From contig NZ_JANKBI010000021.1 in assembly GCF_024622195.1 (NCBI RefSeq), positions 1-64,000 on the forward strand: a DNA stretch of 64,000 bases. Reading direction: 5' to 3'. Source of the stretch: Murimonas intestini. Its GTDB lineage: Bacteria > Bacillota > Clostridia > Lachnospirales > Lachnospiraceae. The translations under genes and the position numbers were made by a program. Of this stretch, positions 1 to 8,872 are shown piece by piece. The notes beneath the pieces are model-generated. The model was given only the letters and a program-made list of their open reading frames with translations. It searched no databases and was not told where the DNA came from. Positions within the stretch are counted from its first letter, which is position 1. Every line of letters begins with the position of its first letter.

Positions 1-2
1 AG

Positions 3-59
3 GATGATGACTTAGATGACGATGAATTTGAAGAAGGATTTTATATTGACCTCTTTTAA
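3..59 (+). CDS. C-terminal end of an acidic protein (partial)
   Basis: The window opens inside a reading frame that ends at a TAA at 57-59. The visible 18 residues are very acidic (DDDLDDDEFEEG then FYIDLF). A terminator follows directly, which supports a real gene end. Acidic tails like this occur in clostridial DUF1292-type small proteins, but too little is visible to assign a family. The rest of the gene lies to the left of the window. Confidence 0.5.
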   Translation, partial: DDDLDDDEFEEGFYIDLF

Positions 60-77
60 TCACCGTCTGTTTGCTTC

Positions 78-127
78 GCCCGCATTTTGCGGGCTTTTTT
101 TAATCAATGGTTCGCCATTTGGCGAAC
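78..127 (+). terminator. Rho-independent terminator plus second hairpin
   Basis: GCCCGC (78-83) pairs with GCGGGC (89-94) across a short loop and is followed by seven T residues. This is a canonical terminator for the rightward gene ending at 59. A second hairpin, GTTCGCC (110-116) with GGCGAAC (121-127), follows and is also trailed by T residues. Confidence 0.85.
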
Positions 128-146
128 TTTCCTATTATAGAACAAA

Positions 147-173
147 AAGCTGCCGCAAAATCTGCGGCAGCTT
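147..173 (-). terminator. Terminator of the hydratase operon
   Basis: AAGCTGCCGC (147-156) pairs perfectly with GCGGCAGCTT (164-173). Read leftward it is followed by a T run (A run at 144-148 on the plus strand). It lies just past the stop codon of the aconitase-family gene. Confidence 0.85.
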
Positions 174-188
174 CCTGCTGTTCAGTCA

Positions 189-2474
189 TTATCCTTTATA
201 ATAATTAATCAGGCATCCTTTCAGGATGATCGTTCTCTCATCATCTGTCAGTTCGCCCATCTGCAGCGTGAATTCTTTCATGGTATCACCTGCCACATAT
301 GCTTTGATCTCTGTGGCCTTCTCTTCCACAGCCCTGCGCACATCCGGCACGAACAGGTAGTCACCGTTCTTAAACGGAAGTTCGCCCTTCTCGATCACGA
401 AGGGCAGCATTCCCCAGTTTATCAGGTTGGAGCGGTATCTCTTCGTTGCATATTCATTTGCAATATTTGCCCATCCCCCAAGCACCTTCTGGCAGGAAGC
501 CGCCTGCTCACGCGCTGAACCATCTCCGGGCTTTACGGCAAAGATCGTGCTTCCTATACCTGTATTAGAAGCATCAGCTTCAGGATACAGAGTATGGATC
601 GTATCAATTACAGGCTTTAACTCACTAAATGCCTCTGCCGGGTCTTTACCCTCTTCCCTGGCTGTCTCAGCAGCCTGCACCTCTTTTGCCCTTCCCACAT
701 AAGCCGGGTCCTTTCTGGACAGGGTAAACTGTGCCAGTCCGATTGGATTTGAGCGGTAGGACGATGTCTCACCTGACGGGATCAGCTCATCTGTAGTAGT
801 GACAGGGTCATGGATCTCTGATACGACCTTCAGGATCAGGTTGTCAGTCAGTGCGCACATTGCCGGCCAGTCCTTGATGTTAGGACCAAACTTGATCTCC
901 ACATCAGGGTCTGCGACCCCGTGGCTGTCGAATACGCGGTTTGCATAGATCTCTTTATCAAAGAAATATTTAGGATTGCTGTATGTTACGTCTACTTCAG
1001 TGGCAGGAGTCAGATATCCCTTGTTTGCCGCTGTAGCTGCTATAGAGCGGGCATCCATAAGAGCAACTGAGGATATCTGCCCATTCTGAAGCTTGCTGCC
1101 CTCCCTGTTGGGGAAGTTCCTCGTAGAATGACGGATGGAGAATGCATTGTTGGCCGGCGTGTCTCCTGCTCCAAAACATGGGCCGCAGAATGCAGTCTTT
1201 ACAATAGCGCCAGTCTGCATCAGATCTGTCAGCCTTCCATTCTTGGCCAGTTCTACATAGATAGGCGTGCTGGCCGGATATACGCTCAGTGTAAACTCAT
1301 CGCTTCCGATACTGTGCCCTTTAAGGATATCTGCAGCCGCACAAATATTTTCAAAACCACCGCCGGCACAGCCCGCAATGATTCCCTGATCTACATAGAG
1401 CCTTCCGTTTCTCACTTTATCCTTTAATTTATAATCCACAGCTCCATCCAGGCTTACTGCCGCCTTTTTCTCCACATCATCCAGAATATCCAGAAGATTT
1501 GCATTCAGCTCTTCTATGGTATATGTATTGCTGGGATGGAACGGCATGGCAATCATAGGACGGATCCTGCTCAGATCCACATAGACCATACCGTCATAGT
1601 AGGCTGCCGCACCTGGGTTCAGCTCTTTATAATCTTCGCTTCTTCCATGGATATCATAGAATTCCTGAATCTTCTCATCTGTCCTCCAGATCGATGACAG
1701 GCAGGTAGTCTCAGTAGTCATTACGTCAACGCCGATCCTGAAATCAGCGCTCAGGTTAGACACACCCGGCCCCACGAATTCCATGACTTTATTCTTTACA
1801 TAGCCATTTCCAAACACTTCGCCAATTATGGCAAGGGCCACGTCCTGAGGCCCCACGCCCGGTACAGGAGCTCCTGTCAGATATATTCCGATGACTTCCG
1901 GCATGTTAATATCATATGTCTTGGAGAGCAGCTGCTTAACAAGCTCCGGACCGCCCTCTCCCATAGCCATAGTGCCCAGGGCACCATAGCGTGTGTGTGA
2001 GTCTGAACCCAGGATCATCCTGCCGCCGCCTGCAAGCATCTCCCTTGCAAACTGATGGATAACTGCCTGGTGAGGAGGTACATATACCCCGCCGTATTTC
2101 TTGGCGCAGGTAAGTCCAAACATATGGTCATCCTCATTTATCGTCCCGCCCACGGCACACAGACTGTTATGACAGTTTGTCAGCACATAAGGGATGGGGA
2201 ATTTCTCAAGGCCTGAGGCACGCGCCGTCTGTATAATACCTACAAATGTAATATCATGGGATGTCAGCTTATCAAACTTAATTTTCAGCTTTTCCATATT
2301 TCCGGAGGTATTATGCTCCTCCAGTATCCCATATGCGATCGTGTTCCTGGCTGCTTCTTCCTTTGAGGGTGCCCCTCCCAGTTCACGCTTCAGGACAGCC
2401 TCCGCTTCGGGGCCATCCTCCACGATATCCGTTCCATTTACAAGATACACACCTTTGTCGTATAACTTTATCAT
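189..2474 (-). CDS. Aconitase-family hydratase (YbhJ-like)
   Basis: This 761-residue protein has the aconitase fold: two stretches supply the [4Fe-4S] ligands, a single Cys in IAGCAGGGFENI (mid-protein) and the CxxC of FCGPCFGAGDTPANN, followed by the swivel domain ending in LKGCLINYY. Classical aconitase has SCTNS at the first ligand, whereas here it is GCAGGG. That matches the divergent hydratase subgroup often annotated as YbhJ, so citrate may not be the substrate. It is cytosolic and probably dehydrates or isomerises a hydroxy-acid. It lies 20 bp downstream of a sugar-diacid-type regulator on the same strand, so the two are probably co-transcribed, and a terminator follows. Membership of the superfamily is certain; the substrate is not. 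Confidence 0.85.
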   Translation of the reverse strand: MIKLYDKGVYLVNGTDIVEDGPEAEAVLKRELGGAPSKEEAARNTIAYGILEEHNTSGNMEKLKIKFDKLTSHDITFVGIIQTARASGLEKFPIPYVLTNCHNSLCAVGGTINEDDHMFGLTCAKKYGGVYVPPHQAVIHQFAREMLAGGGRMILGSDSHTRYGALGTMAMGEGGPELVKQLLSKTYDINMPEVIGIYLTGAPVPGVGPQDVALAIIGEVFGNGYVKNKVMEFVGPGVSNLSADFRIGVDVMTTETTCLSSIWRTDEKIQEFYDIHGRSEDYKELNPGAAAYYDGMVYVDLSRIRPMIAMPFHPSNTYTIEELNANLLDILDDVEKKAAVSLDGAVDYKLKDKVRNGRLYVDQGIIAGCAGGGFENICAAADILKGHSIGSDEFTLSVYPASTPIYVELAKNGRLTDLMQTGAIVKTAFCGPCFGAGDTPANNAFSIRHSTRNFPNREGSKLQNGQISSVALMDARSIAATAANKGYLTPATEVDVTYSNPKYFFDKEIYANRVFDSHGVADPDVEIKFGPNIKDWPAMCALTDNLILKVVSEIHDPVTTTDELIPSGETSSYRSNPIGLAQFTLSRKDPAYVGRAKEVQAAETAREEGKDPAEAFSELKPVIDTIHTLYPEADASNTGIGSTIFAVKPGDGSAREQAASCQKVLGGWANIANEYATKRYRSNLINWGMLPFVIEKGELPFKNGDYLFVPDVRRAVEEKATEIKAYVAGDTMKEFTLQMGELTDDERTIILKGCLINYYKG

Positions 2475-2494
2475 CGAACTAATCCTCCTTTTAT

Positions 2495-3583
2495 TTAATA
2501 ATCCTGTTTCTCCATATATTTCATGTAGCTGACTACCATAAGAGCTATTTTAAATGTGAGGGCATCATCAAATACCCTGATATCCAGCCCTGTACTCTTC
2601 TGGAGCTTCTCCAGACGGTATACAAGGGTATTTCTGTGGACATACAGCTGCCTGGACGTCTCAGACACGTTCAGATTATTTTCAAAAAACTTATTTATAG
2701 TCATCAGTGTCTCATCGTCAAAGGTATCCGGCATATTCTCCCCAAACACTTCTCTCATGAACATCTCACAGAGAGGTATGGGAAGCTGATATATCAGCCT
2801 TCCTATTCCCAAAGTACTGTAAGCGATAACTGTCTTTTCCGAGTAGAATATTTTTCCCACGTCAAGGGCCATTTTTGCCTCTTTGTAGGACTTTGACACC
2901 TGTTTGATCTCATTTACGATAGTTCCGTAGGAGATGCGCACGCTTGTCATGGCTTCTGAGTTGAGCATGTCCCTCATTGTCTGGGCTACTGTCTCCAATT
3001 CCTCATATGTCTCATCTTCTCTTAACTCTCTTACAATAATAATGCTCTTTTCATCGACAGCAGTAATAAAATCCTTAGTTCTCGCTGCAAACAGGCTCTT
3101 GACTGTTTCCATGGCATTGCTGTCCTTCTCATACTTAGTCTCTATCATGAAGACAACACGTTTTGCTTCCACTTCTATATGAAGTTTTTTAGCCCTGTTG
3201 TAGATATCCACCAGAAGAAGGTTATCAAGAAGCAGATTCTGGATAAAATTGTTTTTATCAAATCTTTCTTTATAAGCTACGATCAGATTCTGGATCTCGC
3301 TGACCGCAACCTTGCCGATCATGTATGCATCTTCGCTGGAGCCTCTTGCCACCAGCACGTATTCTACACTTCTGTCATCAAATATCTTAAAGAAATGATA
3401 TCCCTGTATTACCTGGCTGTCTGCTGCTGATTCCACAAAAAGCCTGACTGTATCGGAGGGGATGTCATCTCCCTGGAAGGTAGACACTACATTGCGCCCC
3501 TCCAGATCCAATACGCACAAATCGATTCTGGTAATTGCCCTTAATTCATCTATGGCATTCTGTAATACCTGGCTTGAAATCAT
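2495..3583 (-). CDS. CdaR/PucR-type transcriptional regulator
   Basis: The 362-residue protein ends in a PucR-type helix-turn-helix (about residues 300-355) with the hallmark SRQLYVHRNTLVYRLEKL, where NTLVYRL is the recognition-helix signature of CdaR, the sugar-diacid regulator. The N-terminal 130 residues look like a diacid-sensing domain (LCVLDLEGRNVVSTF near the start), followed by a GGDEF-like central region typical of the family. It precedes the aconitase-family hydratase by 20 bp in the same direction and probably controls that gene in response to a hydroxy- or diacid. The start has GAGGATG upstream. Family assignment is strong; the ligand is inferred. Confidence 0.8.
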   Translation of the reverse strand: MISSQVLQNAIDELRAITRIDLCVLDLEGRNVVSTFQGDDIPSDTVRLFVESAADSQVIQGYHFFKIFDDRSVEYVLVARGSSEDAYMIGKVAVSEIQNLIVAYKERFDKNNFIQNLLLDNLLLVDIYNRAKKLHIEVEAKRVVFMIETKYEKDSNAMETVKSLFAARTKDFITAVDEKSIIIVRELREDETYEELETVAQTMRDMLNSEAMTSVRISYGTIVNEIKQVSKSYKEAKMALDVGKIFYSEKTVIAYSTLGIGRLIYQLPIPLCEMFMREVFGENMPDTFDDETLMTINKFFENNLNVSETSRQLYVHRNTLVYRLEKLQKSTGLDIRVFDDALTFKIALMVVSYMKYMEKQDY

Positions 3584-3610
3584 CTTTTCACATCCTCGCT
3601 TATTTTAAAT

Positions 3611-3637
3611 TTAACTGTTCTATACCTTTACAGTTAC
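3611..3637. repeat. Solo hairpin of the GTAACTG repeat family
   Basis: TAACTGTTC followed by TACCTTTACAGTTAC resembles the terminal hairpin of the larger repeats at 35643-35774 and 40674-40802, and of the solo copy at 38101-38127. It sits in the leader of the CdaR-type regulator gene. Confidence 0.55.
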
Positions 3638-3778
3638 ATATAACTCATTAAATCACTGATATGTTATGACTACTACTATAAAGCATTTTTTTCAAAATAT
3701 CAACAAATTCTGAATTTTTCCGGTCAAACAGCCCGCCGGCCAATATTATAAACAGCACGGCCCTCACAACATAAAACA

Positions 3779-3804
3779 GGGGATGCCGCTGCTGCGGTAC
3801 CCCC
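3779..3804 (-). terminator. Terminator after the msmK-type gene
   Basis: GGGGATGCCGC pairs with GCGGTACCCC around a four-base loop. Read leftward it is followed by TGTTTTATG, just beyond the stop codon of the ABC ATPase. The rest of the 3638-3778 stretch shows no gene. Confidence 0.7.
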
Positions 3805-3823
3805 TGTCACTATTATCATATAT

Positions 3824-4936
3824 TTAGTTTGTAACAGTAAGTTCTGTTTCTTTGTCAAATACATGAATCTTCTCAGCATCAAGAGCAAATCTTACTTTGT
3901 CTCCTGTCCTTGCTGTTGTACGCGGATCAACACGTGCTGTCATCGGGAAGTTCTCAACATCGAAATACAGGAATACTTCAGCACCTAACAGCTCGTAAAC
4001 TCTGATTGTAGCGTCTACAACTGTCTCCGGTGAAGACTCGATGAACATCTGAGAATCATGTACGTCTTCAGGACGGATTCCTAATACTACAGTCTTTCCA
4101 ACATATCCGCCGTCTTTAACTTTTTTAGCTTTTGCAGGCGGAAGCTTGATGTCATGAGAACCAACCTTTAAGTAGATATCTCCAGCTTTTTCATGTACAT
4201 CTGCATCCATGAAGTTCATCTGAGGAGATCCGATAAATCCGGCTACGAATAAGTTGTTCGGGTTATTGTAAAGGTTCTGAGGTGTATCTACCTGCTGAAC
4301 AACACCGTCTTTCATAACAACGATTCTTGTACCAAGTGTCATAGCCTCTGTCTGGTCATGTGTTACATAGATGATTGTAGCTCCCAGTCTTTCATGAAGC
4401 TTAGCAATCTCGATACGCATCTGAACCCTCAGCTTTGCATCCAGGTTTGACAGCGGCTCATCCATAAGGAATACCTTAGGATCACGGACAATAGCACGTC
4501 CCATAGCAACACGCTGTCTCTGACCACCTGACAGAGCCTTCGGCTTACGGTCTAATAATTTCTCCAGGTCAAGGATCTTAGCTGCTTCTTTAACCATTTT
4601 ATCAATCTGGTCCTTCGGAACTTTTCTAAGTTTCAGACCAAATGCCATATTATCATAAACTGTCATATGAGGATACAGAGCGTAGTTCTGGAATACCATT
4701 GCGATATCTCTGTCTTTAGGCTCTACATCGTTAACTACTCTGTCGCCGATTTTTAATGTACCGCTTGTAATTTCTTCCAGACCGGCAATCATACGAAGTG
4801 TAGTGGATTTTCCACAACCTGAAGGTCCAACGAAGATGATAAACTCTTTGTCTGCGATCTCAAGGCTGAAATCTTTAACAGCTTCAAACCCGTTCGGGTA
4901 TGCTTTACAAATGTGCTCTAATGATAAACTTGCCAT
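3824..4936 (-). CDS. msmK: Sugar ABC transporter ATP-binding protein, MsmK/UgpC type
   Basis: The 370-residue protein carries Walker A (GPSGCGKSTT, about residue 37), the signature LSGGQRQRVAMGRA (about 134), Walker B VFLMDEPLSNLDAKLR and the switch His in YVTHDQTEAM. A C-terminal regulatory OB domain of about 130 residues has the MalK/UgpC motif VLGIRPEDV. It energises import of oligosaccharides or glycerol-3-phosphate with separate permeases. No permease or binding protein lies nearby. The family is known to include shared stand-alone ATPases that serve several sugar importers, and the isolated position here fits that. A GGAGG site precedes the ATG. Confidence 0.92.
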   Translation of the reverse strand: MASLSLEHICKAYPNGFEAVKDFSLEIADKEFIIFVGPSGCGKSTTLRMIAGLEEITSGTLKIGDRVVNDVEPKDRDIAMVFQNYALYPHMTVYDNMAFGLKLRKVPKDQIDKMVKEAAKILDLEKLLDRKPKALSGGQRQRVAMGRAIVRDPKVFLMDEPLSNLDAKLRVQMRIEIAKLHERLGATIIYVTHDQTEAMTLGTRIVVMKDGVVQQVDTPQNLYNNPNNLFVAGFIGSPQMNFMDADVHEKAGDIYLKVGSHDIKLPPAKAKKVKDGGYVGKTVVLGIRPEDVHDSQMFIESSPETVVDATIRVYELLGAEVFLYFDVENFPMTARVDPRTTARTGDKVRFALDAEKIHVFDKETELTVTN

Positions 4937-5147
4937 TTTAAACTCCTCCTAAATGAATTCCTTTGAATTTCTTTACGTTGATTAACTGTCCTTAGTATAC
5001 TAAAAGTCTTTATTTTATGCCATACTAGAATTGCCCAAATATTTTCCGGCTGACTTGTCACTTGTGCTTATCAGATAAATCCATTTTTTCATTTTAGGTA
5101 ATTCTGCATAATTCCTTTCAATTTTCATATACAAGTTGACGAACCCC

Positions 5148-5176
5148 TTGTGTTTTTGACACTGTTTGTGTATACT
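5148..5176 (+). promoter_or_regulatory. Putative promoter of the exonuclease gene
   Basis: TTGTGT (5148-5153) and TATACT (5171-5176) are separated by 17 bp, and the start codon follows 24 bp after the -10. The -10 is good and the -35 is only moderate. Confidence 0.5.
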
Positions 5177-5200
5177 CGTATTAATTGGAGGAAGCTATCT

Positions 5201-6148
5201 GTGAAAAACTACATTGTATTTGACCTGGAATGGAACCAGTGTCCTTTTGGAAAAGAACGAGAAATCAGAACACTCCCCTTCGAGATCGTCGAAATTGGGG
5301 CAGTAAAACTAAATGATAAAAAGGAAGAGATCGGCAGATTCAGGGAACTTGTCAGACCCAAAGCTTACACATCACTTCATTTTAAAACAAAGGAAATCAT
5401 CTCTCTTTGTGAGCAGGACCTGGACAATGCCAGAAGCTTTCCCGAGGTCTTTGCCGATTTTATCAGCTGGTGCGGGGAACAGCCTCTTTACTGTACATGG
5501 GGCCCCGGCGACCTTCTGGAATTTCAGAGAAACATCAGATACCATGGCCTTGAGAATCCGTTTCCAAAGCCCCTGTTCTTCTATGACATCCAGAAGATAT
5601 TCAGTATCGTTTATGAGGACAGGAAGAGCCGCAGGACTCTGGAACATGCTATTGATTTTCTGAATCTCCCCAAAGAAGATACATTTCACAGTGCGCTGGA
5701 CGATGCCTGCTATACTGCCGCTGTTCTTTCACACATTGACTCTGAGGACATACTCAGGAATTATTCCATTGACTACTTCCAGGCCCCTCAGACAAGAAAG
5801 GAAGAAATATATGTAGTCTTTGACACTTACTCAAAATTTGTGTCAAAGGAATTTACTTCCAGGACAGAAGCCATGAAGGACAGAAAAGTGACATCCACCA
5901 GGTGCTATCTCTGTAATCAGTCGGCTAAAAGAAAGATACGCTGGTTCACGAGCGGAGGAAAGAACTATTTTTCTCTCTCCTACTGTGAGGAGCACGGATG
6001 GCTGAAGGGCAAGATACGGATAAAAAAATCCGAAGACGGAAAATATTTCTGCGTCAAGACCCTGAAGCTCATCACTGCCCAGGAGGCGCAGGAGATATGT
6101 GCCAGGAAGGAAAGCGCCCATCTGAAAAAACTGCTGAAGAAAAACTAA
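5201..6148 (+). CDS. DEDD 3'-5' exonuclease (DnaQ/KapD-like)
   Basis: I take the GTG at 5201 as the start because GGAGGA lies about nine bases upstream and the protein then begins directly with the first exonuclease motif (KNYIVFDLEWN). Acidic metal ligands appear in FDLEWN and later in FHSALDDACYTAAVL, the DEDDh-type third motif, so the nuclease domain fills roughly residues 1-185. The remaining 130 residues contain CYLCNQSA and a downstream Cys/His stretch (SYCEEHGW) that may form a small zinc-binding element. The likely substrate is RNA or single-stranded DNA. It stands alone and ends in a strong bidirectional terminator. Confidence 0.8.
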   Translation: MKNYIVFDLEWNQCPFGKEREIRTLPFEIVEIGAVKLNDKKEEIGRFRELVRPKAYTSLHFKTKEIISLCEQDLDNARSFPEVFADFISWCGEQPLYCTWGPGDLLEFQRNIRYHGLENPFPKPLFFYDIQKIFSIVYEDRKSRRTLEHAIDFLNLPKEDTFHSALDDACYTAAVLSHIDSEDILRNYSIDYFQAPQTRKEEIYVVFDTYSKFVSKEFTSRTEAMKDRKVTSTRCYLCNQSAKRKIRWFTSGGKNYFSLSYCEEHGWLKGKIRIKKSEDGKYFCVKTLKLITAQEAQEICARKESAHLKKLLKKN

Positions 6149-6166
6149 ACTGTGTTTAAAAAATGC

Positions 6167-6219
6167 TTTAACGGCATCCTGCCAAACCTATTTGCTGGTT
6201 CTGGCAGGATGCCGTTAAA
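6167..6219. terminator. Bidirectional terminator between convergent genes
   Basis: An 18-bp perfect inverted repeat (6167-6184 with 6202-6219) is bounded by A-rich sequence on the left and AAATTTAT on the right. It separates the rightward exonuclease from the leftward recombinase-like gene. Confidence 0.85.
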
Positions 6220-6234
6220 AATTTATACTGCGTA

Positions 6235-6972
6235 TCATTTTGTATTTTTGAAATTATCTACCAGGTCTTCCATCTCTGTAAGAAGACAGTCCACCCGCCC
6301 AAAAAAAGCGTCATTATTTGTGGGATTGTCCATCTCGCTGCACAGACTGTCCAGAGTATCCTTAAGACTGAGTATCCTTTTCTTCCCTGCCCCGTCCTTA
6401 AACAGCATGTAACGGCTCCTCTCATTCTCCTCCGGCGTCATCTTCTTTAACACAACCTCCACATTGGGCTTTTCGCCAATATACCTGTATGTAATGGAGG
6501 GGGAAGCGTGGTTTAAAAGATTCTGGAGATAGTAGATATCGTTTGTGTGTTTATAATATCTCCATGCAAATGTCTTTCTCATAGTCTGGGCGCCAATAGA
6601 ATTTAATCCTATAGATTTCCCTATATTTTTAAATACTCTGTACGCCTGTTCCCTGGACAGGGGAGTTTCTGACCCGCTGTGTCCTAGTATCAAGTATGCC
6701 TCAGGATCTTTACCCTCCGTATAGTCATGTATGATCTGTTTCAATTCTCCCGGAATATTAAAAGTCCTCTTAATATTCTTAGTACCAATCGATGCTTCTA
6801 TACTGTCTTTGTCTCTTATATCGCTGTTCTTGAATTTCAGGATCTCCTGAAGCTGAAGGCCTGTCCCCACACCTATTTCAAACAGAATATAATATTTATC
6901 GTCCACTTCCCGAAGCTTTTTTTTAAAAATTTCCAGTGTCTCATCATCCTTTATAGGGGCTACCCAATTCAT
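6235..6972 (-). CDS. Tyrosine recombinase-like protein lacking the box I arginine
   Basis: The 245-residue protein has the C-terminal catalytic fold of lambda-type integrases without an N-terminal core-binding domain. Box I reads VGTGLQLQEIL, where the invariant Arg (TGLRxxE) is Gln. Box II reads AQTMRKTFAW, keeping the Arg but replacing the usual His residues with Gln and Lys. LLNHAS and the nucleophile region ITYRYIG are retained. About 60 extra residues follow the Tyr. With two of the catalytic residues gone it is unlikely to cut DNA like a normal recombinase, and a DNA-binding or structural role is possible. Its ATG overlaps the end of the carboxypeptidase gene by four bases, so it is translationally coupled to that gene. 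Confidence 0.75.
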   Translation of the reverse strand: MNWVAPIKDDETLEIFKKKLREVDDKYYILFEIGVGTGLQLQEILKFKNSDIRDKDSIEASIGTKNIKRTFNIPGELKQIIHDYTEGKDPEAYLILGHSGSETPLSREQAYRVFKNIGKSIGLNSIGAQTMRKTFAWRYYKHTNDIYYLQNLLNHASPSITYRYIGEKPNVEVVLKKMTPEENERSRYMLFKDGAGKKRILSLKDTLDSLCSEMDNPTNNDAFFGRVDCLLTEMEDLVDNFKNTK

Positions 6973-8768
6973 ACCTGTTCCTCCTCTTCCTCATCCTGTC
7001 CGCCTTCTGCCGTCACCTGGCCCACATCTTTTACATTGACTGAGCCTGCTTCCTCTATAGCTTCCCTCTGCTCAATGAACTTTTCCGCTTCCTCTATCTC
7101 TTTCTCCTCTTTTTCTTCCTCCATCATCCTGGCAGCCTCCTCTTCCCTGCGCAGCCTGTCCGCTTCTATCTCGGCACGCAGCTCAGCCTCTATCTCCAAA
7201 GTGGATTTCCTGTCTATCTCCTCTTCCCTTTTTATCCGCTCTTCCTTTTCCCTCTGGCGCTGCTTCCTTATCTTCTGAGAATTGTGGTTTCTGACGATCC
7301 CTATGACCAGGATTGGTATCAGAACAAGAAGCAGTATGAGCACGATTAGGGCTGCCAGCAGATCGTTGTCATAGATCCACCCCCAGAACCTGTTCCAGAC
7401 ACTCTGTACAGTACCTACTGCATTATCTATAAAACCTTCTGACTCCTCCGTCTGAGGCACCCTGTCCTGGTACTTCAGATATGTCTCTGAGGCTTTTGGC
7501 AGGCTGACATTAAACGCTGCAGGAGCCAATGATATCTGGTCCTCCCCTACCGGCCAGTTCTCATACATATAAACTGCCTGCTGCCCCTCTATCTTTCTTT
7601 TCACCGCAGAAGGGTCAGTACCTGCCGGCACAGTCACTTCTGTATTTTCATTCACAATAAAAGCCGGCTTTTTCAGCTCCTCATCAGTCATCATTCCCAT
7701 CTTGCCAAAGCTGCAGATCCCCATAAGCTCAGCCCGGCTCATATTGGCTTCCGGGTTTTTTACATCCTTATTAATGAAATTCGTGAAGCCATAGTCCAGC
7801 AGGTCGGCTGTTTCTGTAAATGTTTTTCCTGAACCATTTACCTTCAGGATAATGCAGATCAGCTTCTTGTCATCCTTCTGTGCAAAGGTAACAAGAGTAT
7901 TCAGAGATTCTGTCACGAATCCTGTCTTTCCTCCCAGGCAGCCGTCATACTTAAATTCGTCATCATACAGCATTTTCTGGTGATTAAGCAGGTATCTGTT
8001 CTCATCAACCTTGTTTGTTTTTTCTATGGTATACTCTACTGTCCCGGTAATCTTGCAGAATGTGGGGTTTGCTATGGCAGCCTGGGTGATTATGGCCATA
8101 TCCCTGGCGCATGTATAGTGCTGTTCATCAAAAAGGCCGTGGGGATTTGCAAAATGTGTATTCACACATCCCAGCTGCGCTGCCTTATCATTCATCATCT
8201 GCACAAAGCCATCCACAGAGCCTGCCACATGCTCCGCTATACCCATAGCTATATCATTGGCCGACTCCAGCATAAGCCCGTACAGAGCATCCTCCATAGT
8301 CATCTTTTCACCGGGCTGAATGCCCAGATGGCTGCTTCCGAATTCAATATTAAATACGATCTCCGAATAAGTGACTTCTTCATCCAGACTGCTGTTTTCC
8401 AGGGCTACAAGTGCAGTCATGATCTTGGTGATACTGGCCGGATACTCCTTAGCCTCCGCGTTCTTACTATACAGGAATGCCCCTGTGGAGGCGTCCATCA
8501 CTGCGGCGGCCTCCGCCTCTATCTGCTTCCCCTGAGGCCATCCTTTAATTTTATTAGATTCTATAGGAAGGTAATAAGATTCGGGGATATACTCTGTCTC
8601 TTCTTCCGCACTCTCTTCCCCGCCGTCCTGTCCATCTGTCTGTCCGTCACCGTCATGTACTGTCTCACCATCCTGGGCAGAAGCCATTACATATCCAGCC
8701 GGCACACCCGCCAGAAGCACAGAGACAAGAATTACCAGTGACAATATCCGGATTTTACTTTTTTTCAT
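6969..8768 (-). CDS. dacF: D-alanyl-D-alanine carboxypeptidase (penicillin-binding protein, DacF-like)
   Basis: I prefer the ATG at 8768, with GGAG nine bases upstream, over the one at 8783; it gives about 599 residues beginning MKKSKIRIL with a signal peptide. The peptidase S11 motifs are complete: SITKIM (SxxK nucleophile), ESANDIA (SxN) and GGKTGFV (KTG). A PBP5-type C-terminal beta domain follows, then a transmembrane helix (LLAALIVLILLLVLIPILVI) and a cytoplasmic tail of about 110 residues that is almost entirely Glu/Lys/Arg coiled coil and ends in EEEEEQV. It trims peptidoglycan stem peptides outside the cell. The long charged tail after a second membrane anchor is unusual compared with the amphipathic anchor of PBP5. 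It forms an operon with the recombinase-like gene. Confidence 0.9.
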   Translation of the reverse strand: MKKSKIRILSLVILVSVLLAGVPAGYVMASAQDGETVHDGDGQTDGQDGGEESAEEETEYIPESYYLPIESNKIKGWPQGKQIEAEAAAVMDASTGAFLYSKNAEAKEYPASITKIMTALVALENSSLDEEVTYSEIVFNIEFGSSHLGIQPGEKMTMEDALYGLMLESANDIAMGIAEHVAGSVDGFVQMMNDKAAQLGCVNTHFANPHGLFDEQHYTCARDMAIITQAAIANPTFCKITGTVEYTIEKTNKVDENRYLLNHQKMLYDDEFKYDGCLGGKTGFVTESLNTLVTFAQKDDKKLICIILKVNGSGKTFTETADLLDYGFTNFINKDVKNPEANMSRAELMGICSFGKMGMMTDEELKKPAFIVNENTEVTVPAGTDPSAVKRKIEGQQAVYMYENWPVGEDQISLAPAAFNVSLPKASETYLKYQDRVPQTEESEGFIDNAVGTVQSVWNRFWGWIYDNDLLAALIVLILLLVLIPILVIGIVRNHNSQKIRKQRQREKEERIKREEEIDRKSTLEIEAELRAEIEADRLRREEEAARMMEEEKEEKEIEEAEKFIEQREAIEEAGSVNVKDVGQVTAEGGQDEEEEEQV

Positions 8769-8840
8769 ACGTACTATCTCCATTTTATCATTGACAATTG
8801 TTGATTTTGCTGCATTCTTTTTGATTTTTGTATATCACAT

Positions 8841-8869
8841 ACTATAACACAGTTGAGTTTTAGCATCAA
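8841..8869 (-). promoter_or_regulatory. Promoter of the dacF operon
   Basis: On the minus strand TTGATG (8864-8869) and TATAGT (8841-8846) are spaced by exactly 17 bp, about 73 bp upstream of the dacF start. It is tucked directly behind the stop codon of nhaC. Confidence 0.65.
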
Positions 8870-8872
8870 TGT

